Positions 1 through 6,891 are shown, counted from the first letter of the stretch. The stretch is DNA of 7,398 nucleotides from Omnitrophica bacterium GWA2_41_15 (GCA_919902485.1 CAKKRB010000162.1:1-7398); one strand, 5' to 3'. Made by a program: numbers and translations. The notes: generated from the letters alone by a model not told the origin.

Positions 1-212
1 GATTTATAGAAGGCCCTATTGAGCCGGTGGCTTGCGCAAAACAAGATAGCTATGAACAGTGCAAGGATTTTCCGTATTGCGTATTTAAAGATATATGGAG
101 CCAGGTTTATACAGCCACATCTCTGGTAGTGGACACAATAACATTTGCTGAACTTGTAAGAAGAGTTGGAAATATAAAAAATAATAATGCAGACAACTCC
201 TATTTTATATAA
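1..212 (+). CDS. Rrf2-family transcriptional regulator, C-terminal end (partial)
   Basis: Only the last 69 or so codons are present. The frame is open from the left edge (first full codon at base 3) and stops at TAA 210-212. The reading begins F-I-E-G-P-I-E-P-V and continues with three cysteines spaced C-X8-C-X5-C, then an amphipathic stretch rich in V, T, I and L. This matches the end of Rrf2-family regulators, where an EGP(I/L) turn precedes the cysteine loop and a long dimerisation helix. In IscR, NsrR and RsrR the loop binds an Fe-S cluster, so this protein probably senses Fe-S, redox or sulfur status. That role is inferred. The winged-helix DNA-binding part lies outside the window. Its stop codon sits directly against the purine-rich leader of the next gene, so the two are probably co-transcribed. 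An internal GTG at 27 is not a start, because homology continues upstream of it. Confidence 0.82.
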   Translation, partial: FIEGPIEPVACAKQDSYEQCKDFPYCVFKDIWSQVYTATSLVVDTITFAELVRRVGNIKNNNADNSYFI

Positions 213-235
213 GGAGAAAGAGAGGGCAGATTATC

Positions 236-1438
236 GTGGCAAAAACAATCAAAGAGATAAATGAAAAAATCAAGCACGGAAAGGCAGTGGTTGTTACAGC
301 AGAAGAAATAATAGACCTGGTTGAAAAAGACGGGATTAAAAAGACCGCTGAAAAGGTAGACGTTGTAACCACAGGAACATTCGGCCCAATGTGTTCTTCA
401 GGAGTATATTTTAATGTAGGGCACTCAAAGCCCAGGATAAAGTTTGGCGGAGGAAGCGTCACTGTAAATGAAGTACCTGTATATACGGGTTTTGCAGCAG
501 TGGATTTATATTTAGGCGCAACTGCTCTTCCGGATGATGACCCGAGAAATAAAGTGTATCCCGGAGAATTTAAATACGGTGGAGCGCACGTGATACAGGA
601 ATTAGTAGCAGGAAAAGACATTGCTCTCAGAGGAACAGCTTATGGAACAGACTGTTATCCTCGCAAAAAAATAGAAACCCTGATTAATATCAAAGATCTT
701 AATGAGGCAGTGTTGTTTAATATGAGAAATGCATATCAGAATTATAACTGCGCTGTGAATTTATCTGATAGAATGATTTATACCTATATGGGTACATTAA
801 GGCCAAACATAGGGAATGCTTATTATTGTTCAGCAGGCCAACTTTCACCTTTATTAAAAGACCCACATTATAAAACAATAGGCATTGGCACGAAAATTTT
901 TCTTGGTGGAGGAATAGGTTATGTGGCGTGGCAAGGCACGCAGCATTCTCCAACTGTAAAGCGTAAAGATACTGGCATTCCTCAAGCACCTGCAGGCACA
1001 CTAGCTGTTATAGGAGATTTAAAACAGATGTCACCTGATTATATAGTGGGGACCACGTTTCAAGGGTACGGTGTAACACTTACAGTCGGAATAGGTATCC
1101 CTATACCTATATTGGACGAGGAGATTTGCAAGTTCGCGGCAATAAAAGACGAAGATATCTGGACGCAGATAATCGATTATAGCGAGGCATATCCGAATTG
1201 CATACCAGGCAGCCTTGGAGAAGTGAATTACGCTCAGTTAAAAACCGGAAAGATTACAGTTAAAGGTAAAGTTGTTCCTACAGGGGCGCTTTCCAGTTAT
1301 TCAAAGGCAGTTGAGATAGCTGAGAAATTAAAGGCCTGGATTAAGAAAGGGGATTTTCTTCTTACAGAGCCGGTAGCCCCAATCCCAGGCGCAGAGTCTG
1401 GAGTAACTTTTAAGCTATTAAAGGAAAAGCCAATTTAG
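236..1438 (+). CDS. Homocysteine biosynthesis protein (DUF39/HcyBio), probable L-aspartate semialdehyde sulfurtransferase
   Basis: This 400-residue cytoplasmic protein belongs to the DUF39/HcyBio family. In methanogens (MA1821, MJ0100) the family makes homocysteine from aspartate semialdehyde and sulfide-derived sulfur through enzyme persulfides. Family hallmarks include the VVTTGTFGPMCSSG segment (C53), the glycine-rich patch at 70-73 (FGGG), GTAYGTDCYPRK (C140), the FLGGGIGYV loop near 222-230 and the GIPIPILDEEIC stretch near 287-298. C53 and C140 are the best candidates for the persulfide-carrying cysteines. Four more cysteines lie at 172, 198, 298 and 322. Archaeal relatives carry a C-terminal CBS pair and work with a NIL/ferredoxin protein. 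This protein ends after the DUF39 domain, and no such partner is in the window. The start is GTG at 236, with AGAGGG at 221-226 spaced 9 nt upstream; there is no in-frame ATG before residue 52. The assignment to the family is firm, while the exact reaction is inferred. Confidence 0.9.
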   Translation: MAKTIKEINEKIKHGKAVVVTAEEIIDLVEKDGIKKTAEKVDVVTTGTFGPMCSSGVYFNVGHSKPRIKFGGGSVTVNEVPVYTGFAAVDLYLGATALPDDDPRNKVYPGEFKYGGAHVIQELVAGKDIALRGTAYGTDCYPRKKIETLINIKDLNEAVLFNMRNAYQNYNCAVNLSDRMIYTYMGTLRPNIGNAYYCSAGQLSPLLKDPHYKTIGIGTKIFLGGGIGYVAWQGTQHSPTVKRKDTGIPQAPAGTLAVIGDLKQMSPDYIVGTTFQGYGVTLTVGIGIPIPILDEEICKFAAIKDEDIWTQIIDYSEAYPNCIPGSLGEVNYAQLKTGKITVKGKVVPTGALSSYSKAVEIAEKLKAWIKKGDFLLTEPVAPIPGAESGVTFKLLKEKPI

Positions 1439-1455
1439 TTACAAAAGTTACAAAT
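1438..1455 (+). repeat. Tandem 9-bp repeat after the DUF39 gene
   Basis: Two adjacent copies of GTTACAAAA and GTTACAAAT begin at the last base of the DUF39 stop codon. They are short and could be chance in AT-rich DNA. They resemble in style the GGGACAA tandem words inside carA, which suggests a similar small-repeat process in this genome. Confidence 0.5.
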
Positions 1456-1472
1456 ATCACATAATTTTGTAC

Positions 1473-1511
1473 CTAATTCACAAAACGAGTCATACTCGTT
1501 TTGTGAATTAG
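1473..1511. repeat. Perfect 17-bp inverted repeat between the DUF39 and nifU-like genes
   Basis: The left arm CTAATTCACAAAACGAG (1473-1489) is exactly complementary to the right arm CTCGTTTTGTGAATTAG (1495-1511). They are separated by TCATA, whose ends can also pair to leave a CAT triloop. No T-run follows on either strand, so it is not a standard intrinsic terminator. As RNA it would form a very stable hairpin ending 6 nt before the AAGGAG of the next gene. It could act as a partial terminator or processing site, as an RNA stability element, as a regulator's operator, or as a copy of a dispersed palindromic repeat. The sequence alone does not choose between these. Confidence 0.9.
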
Positions 1512-1517
1512 CAGAAA

Positions 1518-1523
1518 AAGGAG
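1518..1523 (+). promoter_or_regulatory. Ribosome binding site of the nifU-like gene
   Basis: AAGGAG lies 6 nt before ATG 1530, a strong Shine-Dalgarno match that fixes the start. It sits just outside the large hairpin at 1473-1511, so a ribosome would load immediately downstream of that structure. Confidence 0.8.
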
Positions 1524-1529
1524 TGAAAC

Positions 1530-1748
1530 ATGAAAGAAAAAGTTGAGAAAGCGTTAGAAAATATAAGGGGGTTTTTACAGCAGGACGGCGGAGACGTAGA
1601 GCTTGTAGATGTAAAGGATGGCGTGGTAACAGTGAAGCTTACAGGCGCATGCGGATGCTGTCCTATGGCAAGCATGACGCTGAAAAACGGGGTTGAAAGG
1701 GCTTTAAAAGAAGCTGTCCCTGAAGTAGTAAGGGTAGAGGCTGTTTAA
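1530..1748 (+). CDS. NifU C-terminal-domain (Nfu-type) Fe-S carrier protein
   Basis: This 72-residue protein is made only of the NifU C-terminal (Nfu) domain. The signature reads GACGCCPMASMTLK, with the cluster-binding C-X-X-C formed by C41 and C44. The flanking pattern is also typical: a helix with FLQQDGGDVELV (residues 15-26), two strands around VVTVKLTG, and a final helix. Nfu dimers hold a [4Fe-4S] cluster between subunits and deliver it to target enzymes. The length suits a stand-alone Nfu domain. A third cysteine, C43, sits inside the motif, where most relatives have G or another small residue. The gene follows the Rrf2 regulator and the DUF39 enzyme, which suggests a shared Fe-S and sulfur theme, although a 91-nt gap with a strong hairpin lies between. 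The client protein is unknown. An alternative role in sulfur transfer to the DUF39 enzyme is speculative. Confidence 0.9.
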   Translation: MKEKVEKALENIRGFLQQDGGDVELVDVKDGVVTVKLTGACGCCPMASMTLKNGVERALKEAVPEVVRVEAV

Positions 1749-1753
1749 ATTGC

Positions 1754-1782
1754 TTGACTACCAAGGCAGGTTTATAGATAAT
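1754..1782 (+). promoter_or_regulatory. Sigma-70-type promoter for carAB
   Basis: TTGACT (1754-1759) and GATAAT (1777-1782) are each one base off consensus and are separated by the ideal 17 nt. The predicted transcription start is near 1788-1790, in a GGG. The resulting leader before carA would be about 90 nt. It contains the terminator at 1828-1860, so the promoter lies upstream of that terminator and is subject to it. Confidence 0.7.
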
Positions 1783-1802
1783 ATATAGGGCTTTAGAATA
1801 CA

Positions 1803-1844
1803 ATGTTTGTCTTAATATTAAACAAGGACGTTCTGCCTTTATAA
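1803..1844 (+). CDS. Possible 13-codon leader peptide in the carAB leader
   Basis: ATG 1803 opens a short frame, MFVLILNKDVLPL, ending at TAA 1842-1844. The stop falls at the loop and the start of the 3' arm of the terminator hairpin (1828-1854). A ribosome finishing this ORF would therefore cover the 5' arm and block the terminator. This is the logic of the pyrBI leader in enterobacteria, where low UTP slows RNA polymerase so that a ribosome catches up. No good Shine-Dalgarno sequence precedes the ATG, and an ORF this short can occur by chance. It is reported only because its position relative to the promoter and terminator is suggestive. Confidence 0.25.
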   Translation: MFVLILNKDVLPL

Positions 1845-1860
1845 GGTAGGGCGTTTTTTT
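1828..1860 (+). terminator. Intrinsic terminator or attenuator in the carA leader
   Basis: ACGTTCTGCCTT (1828-1839) pairs over 12 positions, including three G-U wobbles, with AAGGTAGGGCGT (1843-1854) around a TAT loop. Seven T residues (1854-1860) follow. This is a standard Rho-independent terminator on the + strand. It ends 18 nt before the carA ATG and lies downstream of the promoter at 1754-1782. It is therefore best read as an attenuator for carAB, although it may also end read-through from the nifU-like gene. No PyrR binding-loop sequence was recognised. A weak competing pairing between GTCTT (1809-1813) and AAGGAC (1824-1829) would take up the base of the terminator stem. Confidence 0.78.
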
Positions 1861-1878
1861 GTATACAAGGATTAAACC

Positions 1879-3018
1879 ATGAAAGCGTTTATTGCATTAG
1901 AAGACGGCGCAATTTTTGAAGGCGTATCTTTCGGAGCCAGCGGAGAAAGACTGGGAGAGATTGTTTTCAATACCAGCATGACCGGTTACCAGGAGATAAT
2001 GACAGACCCTTCATATAAAGGGCAGATTGTTACAATGACCTATCCATTGATAGGGAATTACGGCATAAACAAAGAGGACATTGAATCATCCGGTCCAAAG
2101 GTAGAAGGTTTTATCATAAAGGAAAAAAGCAAAATTACAAGTAACTGGCGTTCTGAAAAAAGCCTGGACGAATACCTTAAAGAAAATAATATCATTGGAA
2201 TCGAAGGAGTTGACACAAGGTCTTTGACATTGCACATAAGGACAAAAGGCGCAATGAAAGGCATTGTTTCAACAATAGATTTAAACCCAAAAAGCCTTAT
2301 TAAAAAAGCAAAAAATTCTCCAGGCCTTATCGGCAGGGATTTAGTCAAGGAAGTAACTTGTAAAAAGAGTTATAAGGCAGAAAAAATTTTAGGGACAAGG
2401 GACATCCCTCGACTTCGCTCGGGACAAGAGGGACAAGGGACAAGGAAAAAAGTGATTGCAATGGATTTTGGGATCAAATATAACATACTGCGATGCCTGA
2501 TGGGTGCTGGATGCGATGTTACAGTAGTGCCTGCAGATACAAAGGCAAAAGATATTTTAACTCACAACCCTGATGGGATTTTTCTTTCAAATGGCCCAGG
2601 AGACCCAGCAGCTGTTACCTATGCAATTGAAGAGATAAAAAAGCTCCTTGGCAAAAAACCCATATTTGGAATCTGCCTTGGCCATCAGCTCTTGGGCCTT
2701 GCATTCAAAGGAAAGACCTTTAAATTGAAATTTGGTCACAGAGGCGCAAATCATCCTGTAAAAGATCTGAAAACAGGAAAAATTGAAATAACCTCCCAGA
2801 ATCATGGATTTAGCGTTGATATAAATTCTTTGAACAAGGAAGATGTGGAGTTGACGCATATAAATTTGAATGACAATACACTTGAAGGCATGGCCCACAA
2901 GAAATTACCTGTATTTTCTGTGCAGTACCACCCAGAGGCATCTCCTGGGCCGCATGATTCAAGATATTTGTTTAAAAGATTTACGGATTTAATGGATACA
3001 TATGCCAAAAAGAACTGA
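1879..3018 (+). CDS. carA: Carbamoyl-phosphate synthase small (glutamine amidotransferase) subunit
   Basis: This subunit hydrolyses glutamine and channels ammonia to CarB, which makes carbamoyl phosphate for pyrimidine and arginine synthesis in the cytoplasm. Its 379 residues compare with 382 in E. coli CarA. The N-terminal CPSase domain covers about 1-150 ([17 protein letters not shown] near 30-46, then IDTRxLT-type VDTRSLT). A linker follows, then a class I glutamine amidotransferase domain from about 192. The catalytic triad is intact: C266 in [10 protein letters not shown], with H351 and E353 in [22 protein letters not shown] and the QNHGFSVD strand are also present. The start is ATG 1879 with AAGGA at 1867-1871, 7 nt upstream. 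The linker residues 172-189 come from a GGGACAA-rich insert-like segment that keeps the frame, described separately. The 3' end overlaps carB by 17 nt. Expression is probably controlled by the upstream promoter and attenuator. Confidence 0.97.
   Translation: MKAFIALEDGAIFEGVSFGASGERLGEIVFNTSMTGYQEIMTDPSYKGQIVTMTYPLIGNYGINKEDIESSGPKVEGFIIKEKSKITSNWRSEKSLDEYLKENNIIGIEGVDTRSLTLHIRTKGAMKGIVSTIDLNPKSLIKKAKNSPGLIGRDLVKEVTCKKSYKAEKILGTRDIPRLRSGQEGQGTRKKVIAMDFGIKYNILRCLMGAGCDVTVVPADTKAKDILTHNPDGIFLSNGPGDPAAVTYAIEEIKKLLGKKPIFGICLGHQLLGLAFKGKTFKLKFGHRGANHPVKDLKTGKIEITSQNHGFSVDINSLNKEDVELTHINLNDNTLEGMAHKKLPVFSVQYHPEASPGPHDSRYLFKRFTDLMDTYAKKN
2392..2445 (+). repeat. In-frame tandem/palindromic repeat segment inside carA
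   Basis: The word GGGACAA occurs at 2392, 2421, 2430 and 2437, with a near copy at 2399 (GGGACAT). Between the copies lies CCCTCGACTTCGCTCGGG (2406-2423). The outer arms TCCCTC (2405-2410) and GAGGGA (2428-2433) are complementary, and GGGA-CA-TCCC (2399-2408) is a small palindrome. The segment is 54 nt (18 codons), encodes residues 172-189, and uses CGA, CGC and TCG codons, unlike the AGG/AGA-rich surroundings. It falls in the linker between the two CarA domains, where E. coli CarA is also variable. It looks like a small palindromic element inserted without breaking the gene. Expansion of a simple repeat is the alternative. Confidence 0.65.
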
Positions 3019-6000
3019 TATACATAAGATTTTAATAATCGGATCCGGCCCTATTATTATAGGCCAGGCATGCGAATTTGACTATTCTGGCACGCAGGCC
3101 TGCAAGGCATTAAGGGAAGAAGGTTTTCAGATAGTGCTTATAAATTCCAACCCGGCCACTATTATGACAGATCCTGAAACAGCAGACATTACTTATATCG
3201 AGCCTATTACCCCGGAGACTGTTGAAAAGATTATCGCGATAGAATTACCAGACGCGCTTCTTCCTACGCTTGGCGGCCAGACAGCTCTTAACACAGCCAT
3301 GAAGCTTAAGGAAATGGGAGTTCTTGATAAATATAACATTAAAATGATAGGCGCTGACCATAATGCTATAAAAAAGGCAGAAGATAGGAAGTGTTTTAAA
3401 AATGCAATGCTCAGGATAGGGCTTGATCTCCCTAGAAGCGAGATGGCTTATAATATGGAAGAGGCTAAAAGTGCAATGAAAAAAATAGGTTTGCCTGTAA
3501 TTATAAGGCCCGGTTTTACTCTTGGGGGCACAGGCGGCGGAATCGCAAGGACCGAAGAAGAATTTGAAAAGATAGCAACATTAGGTCTTCAAAACAGCAT
3601 GATAAGCGAGATTCTCATAGAGGAGTCTATCTTGGGATGGAAGGAATATGAATTAGAGGTAATGAGGGACAGGAAAGACAATGTTGTTATAGTCTGTTCA
3701 ATAGAAAATTTCGACCCCATGGGTATTCACACAGGCGATTCAATAACTGTTGCCCCGGCCCAGACTCTTACTGATAAAGAATACCAGAAAATGAGAAATG
3801 CAAGTCTTGCAATAATAAGAGAGATAGGGGTAGAGACAGGCGGCTCAAATATTCAATTTGCGGTTAATCCAAAAGACGGAAGAATGGTTGTTATAGAAAT
3901 GAATCCAAGGGTTTCCAGGAGCTCGGCTCTGGCAAGTAAAGCAACAGGGTTCCCGATCGCAAAGATTGCCGCAAAGCTTGCTATTGGCTATACGCTTGAT
4001 GAAATCAGAAATGACATTACTAAAGTTACCCCGGCATCGTTTGAGCCTACAATAGATTATTGCGTGGTAAAAATTCCCAGGTTTACTTTTGAAAAATTTC
4101 CAGAGGCAAAAGATATGCTGGGCATATCAATGAAATCAGTCGGCGAGACAATGGCAATAGGAAGGACTTTCAAAGAGGCTTTGCAAAAAGGCCTGCGAGG
4201 CCTTGAAATAGGCCATATCGGCCTTGACAGCAAACAATCTTACAAAGAGATCCCTGATGAAAAAATAAAACAGAGACTGGAAGAGCCAAACGCCTCAAGA
4301 ATCTTTTATGTTAAATATGCATTGCAAAAAGGATATAGCATAGAAGATCTTCACGGGCTTACAAAAATAGACCCATGGTTTCTTGAGAATATAAAAGATA
4401 TTGTGGATTTAGAAAAAGAAATTGCCCACTATAAAAGAAGAACAAAAAAGAAAAACAATTTACCCGCAGGATTATTGCTCAAAGCAAAACAATATGGGTT
4501 TAGTGATGCCCAAATAGCTGAATTGACTGGTTCTAATGAATTAACAGTTCGTAATTATAGAAAGCGTCATTTTATAAAAGCTGTTTTCAGATTAGTTGAT
4601 ACATGCGCAGGAGAATTTGAAGCATACACGCCTTATTATTATTCTACTTATGAAACAAAAGATGAAGTCAGGCTTTCGAAAAAGAAAAAGATAATGATTT
4701 TAGGCGGCGGGCCAAACAGGATAGGCCAGGGCATAGAATTTGATTATTGCTGCTGCCATGCTTCATTCGCGTTAAAAGAGCTTGGATATGAAACAATAAT
4801 GGTGAACTCTAATCCTGAAACAGTCTCAACAGATTATGATACGTCTGATAAATTATATTTTGAGCCTCTGACATTTGAAGATGTAATGAATATCATAGAC
4901 AAAGAAAAGCCGGACGGTGTTATAGTGCAGTTCGGAGGCCAGACTCCGCTTAACCTGGCGAGACGTCTTGAAAAAGCAGGCGCGCCGATTATAGGCACAA
5001 GCGTTAAATCCATAGATATAGCAGAAGATAGAAAAAAGTTTTCCATGCTTTTGAAAAAACTGAAAATCTCTCAGCCTGAAAGCGGCTCTACCACCTCTAC
5101 AAAGAAGGCTTTGAAGATTGCAAAAGCAATAGGTTTTCCTGTGCTTGTCAGGCCTTCATATGTTCTTGGCGGCAGGGCAATGAGGATAGTTTATGACGAA
5201 GGCTCAATGCTGGAATTCATAAAAGAGGCAAAAGAAGTTTCAGGAAAGCACCCTATTTTAATAGATAAATTTTTAGAAGATGCCATTGAAGTGGATGTGG
5301 ACGCAATTTCAGACGGCGAAATCACTGTTATAGGCGGTATAATGGAACACATAGAAGAAGCAGGCATACATTCAGGCGATTCCGCATGCGTTCTGCCGCC
5401 TCACACATTAGGCGATGATATTATAGAGACTGTAAGAAAATATACGCATAGTATGTCAAAGGCATTAAAGGTCAAAGGATTAGTAAATGTGCAGTTTGCC
5501 ATAAAGCAAAATACAGTATATGTGTTAGAAGTTAATCCAAGGGCATCCAGGACAGTGCCTTTTGTAAGCAAAGCAATAGGCGTGCCCCTTGCTAAAATTG
5601 CAGCCAAGGTTATGACAGGGAAGACATTGAAAGAACTTGGTTTTACTGAGGAGAAAAAGGTAAATCATATCTCTGTTAAAGAATCAGTTTTGCCTTTCTC
5701 AAGATTTTCAGGAGTTGATATACTCTTGGGGCCTGAAATGAAATCTACTGGCGAAGTTATGGGGATTGATACTTCGTTCGGTATGGCTTTTTATAAGTCA
5801 CAGATCGCAGCAGGCCAGGCATTGCCGAAAAATGGCAAGGTATTTATAAGCGTTAAAAACCAGGATAAACGTAACATAATATTTATTGCTAAAAAACTCG
5901 AAGATATGGGTTTTGAAATCATAGCGACAAAAGGCACTTATAAAGCCCTTCGTTCAAATAATATAAAAGCCGAGTCAGTTGGTAAAATAGGAGAAGGCAG

Positions 6001-6241
6001 TTCTGCGATCTTAGATTATATTAAAAAAGGCGAGATAAAGCTTGTTATAAATACCCCTTCGGGTGAAAAAGGCCAATCTGATTCAAAACCTATCAGAAGC
6101 GCTGCAGTTATGCGCGGCATCCCTTGTATCACTACAATCTCAGGCGCCCAGGCAGCAGTAAACGGCATAGAAGCTACCCTAAAAAATGACTTCCAGGTAA
6201 AATCCTTGCAGGAATATCAACACCGCATAAATGTGGTTTAA
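3002..6241 (+). CDS. carB: Carbamoyl-phosphate synthase large subunit
   Basis: This 1079-residue protein (E. coli CarB has 1073) uses ammonia from CarA, bicarbonate and two ATP to make carbamoyl phosphate. It has two homologous ATP-grasp halves. The first starts with [20 protein letters not shown] (11-30) and makes carboxyphosphate. An oligomerisation domain spans about 405-555. The second half starts near 560 with [19 protein letters not shown] and makes the final product. The MGS-like allosteric domain starts near 940. Residues matching the E. coli IMP/UMP contact positions are kept with a +2 offset: K956, T976, T979, K995 and N1017. Control by UMP or IMP is therefore plausible. ATG 3002 lies inside the end of carA (17-nt overlap) and has only a weak ribosome site, which suggests translational coupling. 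The MPKRTDI start matches the family's usual N-terminus. No truncation or missing motif was seen. Confidence 0.98.
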   Translation: MPKRTDIHKILIIGSGPIIIGQACEFDYSGTQACKALREEGFQIVLINSNPATIMTDPETADITYIEPITPETVEKIIAIELPDALLPTLGGQTALNTAMKLKEMGVLDKYNIKMIGADHNAIKKAEDRKCFKNAMLRIGLDLPRSEMAYNMEEAKSAMKKIGLPVIIRPGFTLGGTGGGIARTEEEFEKIATLGLQNSMISEILIEESILGWKEYELEVMRDRKDNVVIVCSIENFDPMGIHTGDSITVAPAQTLTDKEYQKMRNASLAIIREIGVETGGSNIQFAVNPKDGRMVVIEMNPRVSRSSALASKATGFPIAKIAAKLAIGYTLDEIRNDITKVTPASFEPTIDYCVVKIPRFTFEKFPEAKDMLGISMKSVGETMAIGRTFKEALQKGLRGLEIGHIGLDSKQSYKEIPDEKIKQRLEEPNASRIFYVKYALQKGYSIEDLHGLTKIDPWFLENIKDIVDLEKEIAHYKRRTKKKNNLPAGLLLKAKQYGFSDAQIAELTGSNELTVRNYRKRHFIKAVFRLVDTCAGEFEAYTPYYYSTYETKDEVRLSKKKKIMILGGGPNRIGQGIEFDYCCCHASFALKELGYETIMVNSNPETVSTDYDTSDKLYFEPLTFEDVMNIIDKEKPDGVIVQFGGQTPLNLARRLEKAGAPIIGTSVKSIDIAEDRKKFSMLLKKLKISQPESGSTTSTKKALKIAKAIGFPVLVRPSYVLGGRAMRIVYDEGSMLEFIKEAKEVSGKHPILIDKFLEDAIEVDVDAISDGEITVIGGIMEHIEEAGIHSGDSACVLPPHTLGDDIIETVRKYTHSMSKALKVKGLVNVQFAIKQNTVYVLEVNPRASRTVPFVSKAIGVPLAKIAAKVMTGKTLKELGFTEEKKVNHISVKESVLPFSRFSGVDILLGPEMKSTGEVMGIDTSFGMAFYKSQIAAGQALPKNGKVFISVKNQDKRNIIFIAKKLEDMGFEIIATKGTYKALRSNNIKAESVGKIGEGSSAILDYIKKGEIKLVINTPSGEKGQSDSKPIRSAAVMRGIPCITTISGAQAAVNGIEATLKNDFQVKSLQEYQHRINVV

Positions 6242-6242
6242 A

Positions 6243-6261
6243 CCCCACCTACGCGGCGGGG
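6243..6261. repeat. GC-rich inverted repeat just after carB
   Basis: CCCC (6243-6246) pairs with GGGG (6258-6261). Inside, CC (6248-6249) pairs with GG (6253-6254 or nearby), separated from the outer stem by small mismatches. It starts one base after the carB stop codon. The local sequence CCTACGCGGCGGGG is much richer in G+C than its surroundings, so it may be part of a dispersed repeat. No T-run follows, so it is not a clear intrinsic terminator. Confidence 0.5.
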
Positions 6262-6272
6262 AATAGATCACA

Positions 6273-6299
6273 CTACCAAAAAATACCAGAAAATGGTAG
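6273..6299. repeat. Inverted repeat upstream of the TPR gene
   Basis: CTACCA (6273-6278) is complementary to TGGTAG (6294-6299). The inner copy TACCA (6284-6288) can pair instead with TGGTA (6294-6298) around a GAAAA loop. The two left arms thus compete for one right arm. The site could be a weak terminator, an operator for the possible promoter at 6294-6302, or chance. No T-run follows on the + strand. Confidence 0.45.
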
Positions 6300-6302
6300 A
6301 AT
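6294..6302 (+). promoter_or_regulatory. Possible extended -10 promoter for the TPR/AsmA-like pair
   Basis: TGG-TAGAAT reads as an extended -10 element (TGn plus a hexamer one base off TATAAT). The matching -35 region (TACCAA near 6274-6279) is poor. A start near 6309 would leave a leader of about 34 nt before ATG 6343. The element overlaps the right arm of the inverted repeat at 6273-6299, as an operator would. The evidence is weak, and read-through from carB is equally possible. Confidence 0.3.
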
Positions 6303-6342
6303 GAATTTGGAACGGCGAATGCCTTGCAAAAGGAAATCTGTT

Positions 6343-6891
6343 ATGAAAAAAATAAATTATATTCTTTTATCTGTTATAACATTAATAATTATTTTTAGCG
6401 CCCAGGAGCTTTATGCTGTGGGGTTTGCAAGGGCCGGGTATGACGCAGCTGTCAGATATATTGAGAAGAAACAGCCTGATTTTGCGTTGATGGAATTTCG
6501 AAGCGTTACAAGAGATTTTCCAAAGAGCCTGCTTGCGCAGAAATCAATGTTTGCGATAGCAGAGTATTACTATGACAACAAGATGTATTATGACGCTGTC
6601 AAAGACTTCACAGGATATATTAAAAATTACCCTGATTCGAAAGCGAATGTCTTTGCAAAGGCGTATTTATTAAAAATAACAGAAGAGATCAATGACCCTA
6701 CATGGGAAGAAAAAAAGATGTTTGATACTATAAAACAGGGCCTTTTTTTAGAACCGCTGTTCCTTATTTTTAGAGAGTATAAAGAGACCTCATATAAAAG
6801 TCCCTTCCAGAATGCTTTCAAAATAAGGTATTATATAGATAATATCGAGGTCTATAGAAATGGCAAGCTTTTCATCAAAATCACCCAGTAA
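6343..6891 (+). CDS. Exported TPR-like protein (BamD/YbgF-like repeat region), function unknown
   Basis: This 182-residue protein begins MKKINYILLSVITLIIIF, a basic start followed by a hydrophobic core, with likely signal-peptidase cleavage after A20 or A25. No lipobox cysteine is present, so it is probably a soluble periplasmic protein. Residues 31-62 and 65-99 form two TPR-like helix pairs with the A-x-x-x-Y/F and (D/N)(Y/F)P(D/K)S pattern seen in BamD and YbgF: EFRSVTRDFPKS, then DFTGYIKNYPDS. The rest (about 113-182) is not recognised. ATG 6343 was chosen because AAGGA (6330-6334) lies 8 nt upstream and the signal peptide starts there. The frame is open to an earlier ATG at 6301, but that would add 14 charged residues before the signal. 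It overlaps the next envelope gene by 32 nt, which suggests the two are made together. A role in outer-membrane or lipid handling is inferred from context. Confidence 0.72.
   Translation: MKKINYILLSVITLIIIFSAQELYAVGFARAGYDAAVRYIEKKQPDFALMEFRSVTRDFPKSLLAQKSMFAIAEYYYDNKMYYDAVKDFTGYIKNYPDSKANVFAKAYLLKITEEINDPTWEEKKMFDTIKQGLFLEPLFLIFREYKETSYKSPFQNAFKIRYYIDNIEVYRNGKLFIKITQ

Noticed and set aside
205..621. Minus-strand open frame of 138 codons opposite the DUF39 gene
   Set aside because: It lies fully opposite a clearly conserved gene, has low-complexity S/T/P/F-rich content and no recognisable domain, so it is a shadow.
1473..1511. The 17-bp palindrome as a Rho-independent terminator
   Set aside because: Neither strand has a T-run after the stem: the + strand continues CAGAAAAAGG and the minus strand GTACAAAATT. 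It is therefore listed as a repeat.
1788..1878. PyrR binding loop or known riboswitch in the carA leader
   Set aside because: No PyrR-type consensus loop or conserved riboswitch core could be recognised in the roughly 90-nt leader.
2392..2445. carA broken or frameshifted at the repeat segment
   Set aside because: The segment is 54 nt, keeps the frame, and both flanking domains and the catalytic residues are intact.
2587..2898. Minus-strand open frame opposite the CarA amidotransferase domain
   Set aside because: The + strand there encodes the intact catalytic triad region of CarA, and the opposite frame shows no family features. The other minus-strand frames (717-1001, 2058-2348, 2802-3008, 4834-5046, 5401-5607, 6627-6821, 6790-7026) were dropped for the same reason.
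4185..4229. Cluster of GGCC words in carB as a repeat element
   Set aside because: It encodes the conserved CarB segment around [12 protein letters not shown] and is explained by coding constraint.
6301..6342. Earlier start for the TPR protein at ATG 6301
   Set aside because: It lacks a ribosome binding site and would place 14 mostly polar residues before a typical signal peptide. ATG 6343 has AAGGA 8 nt upstream.
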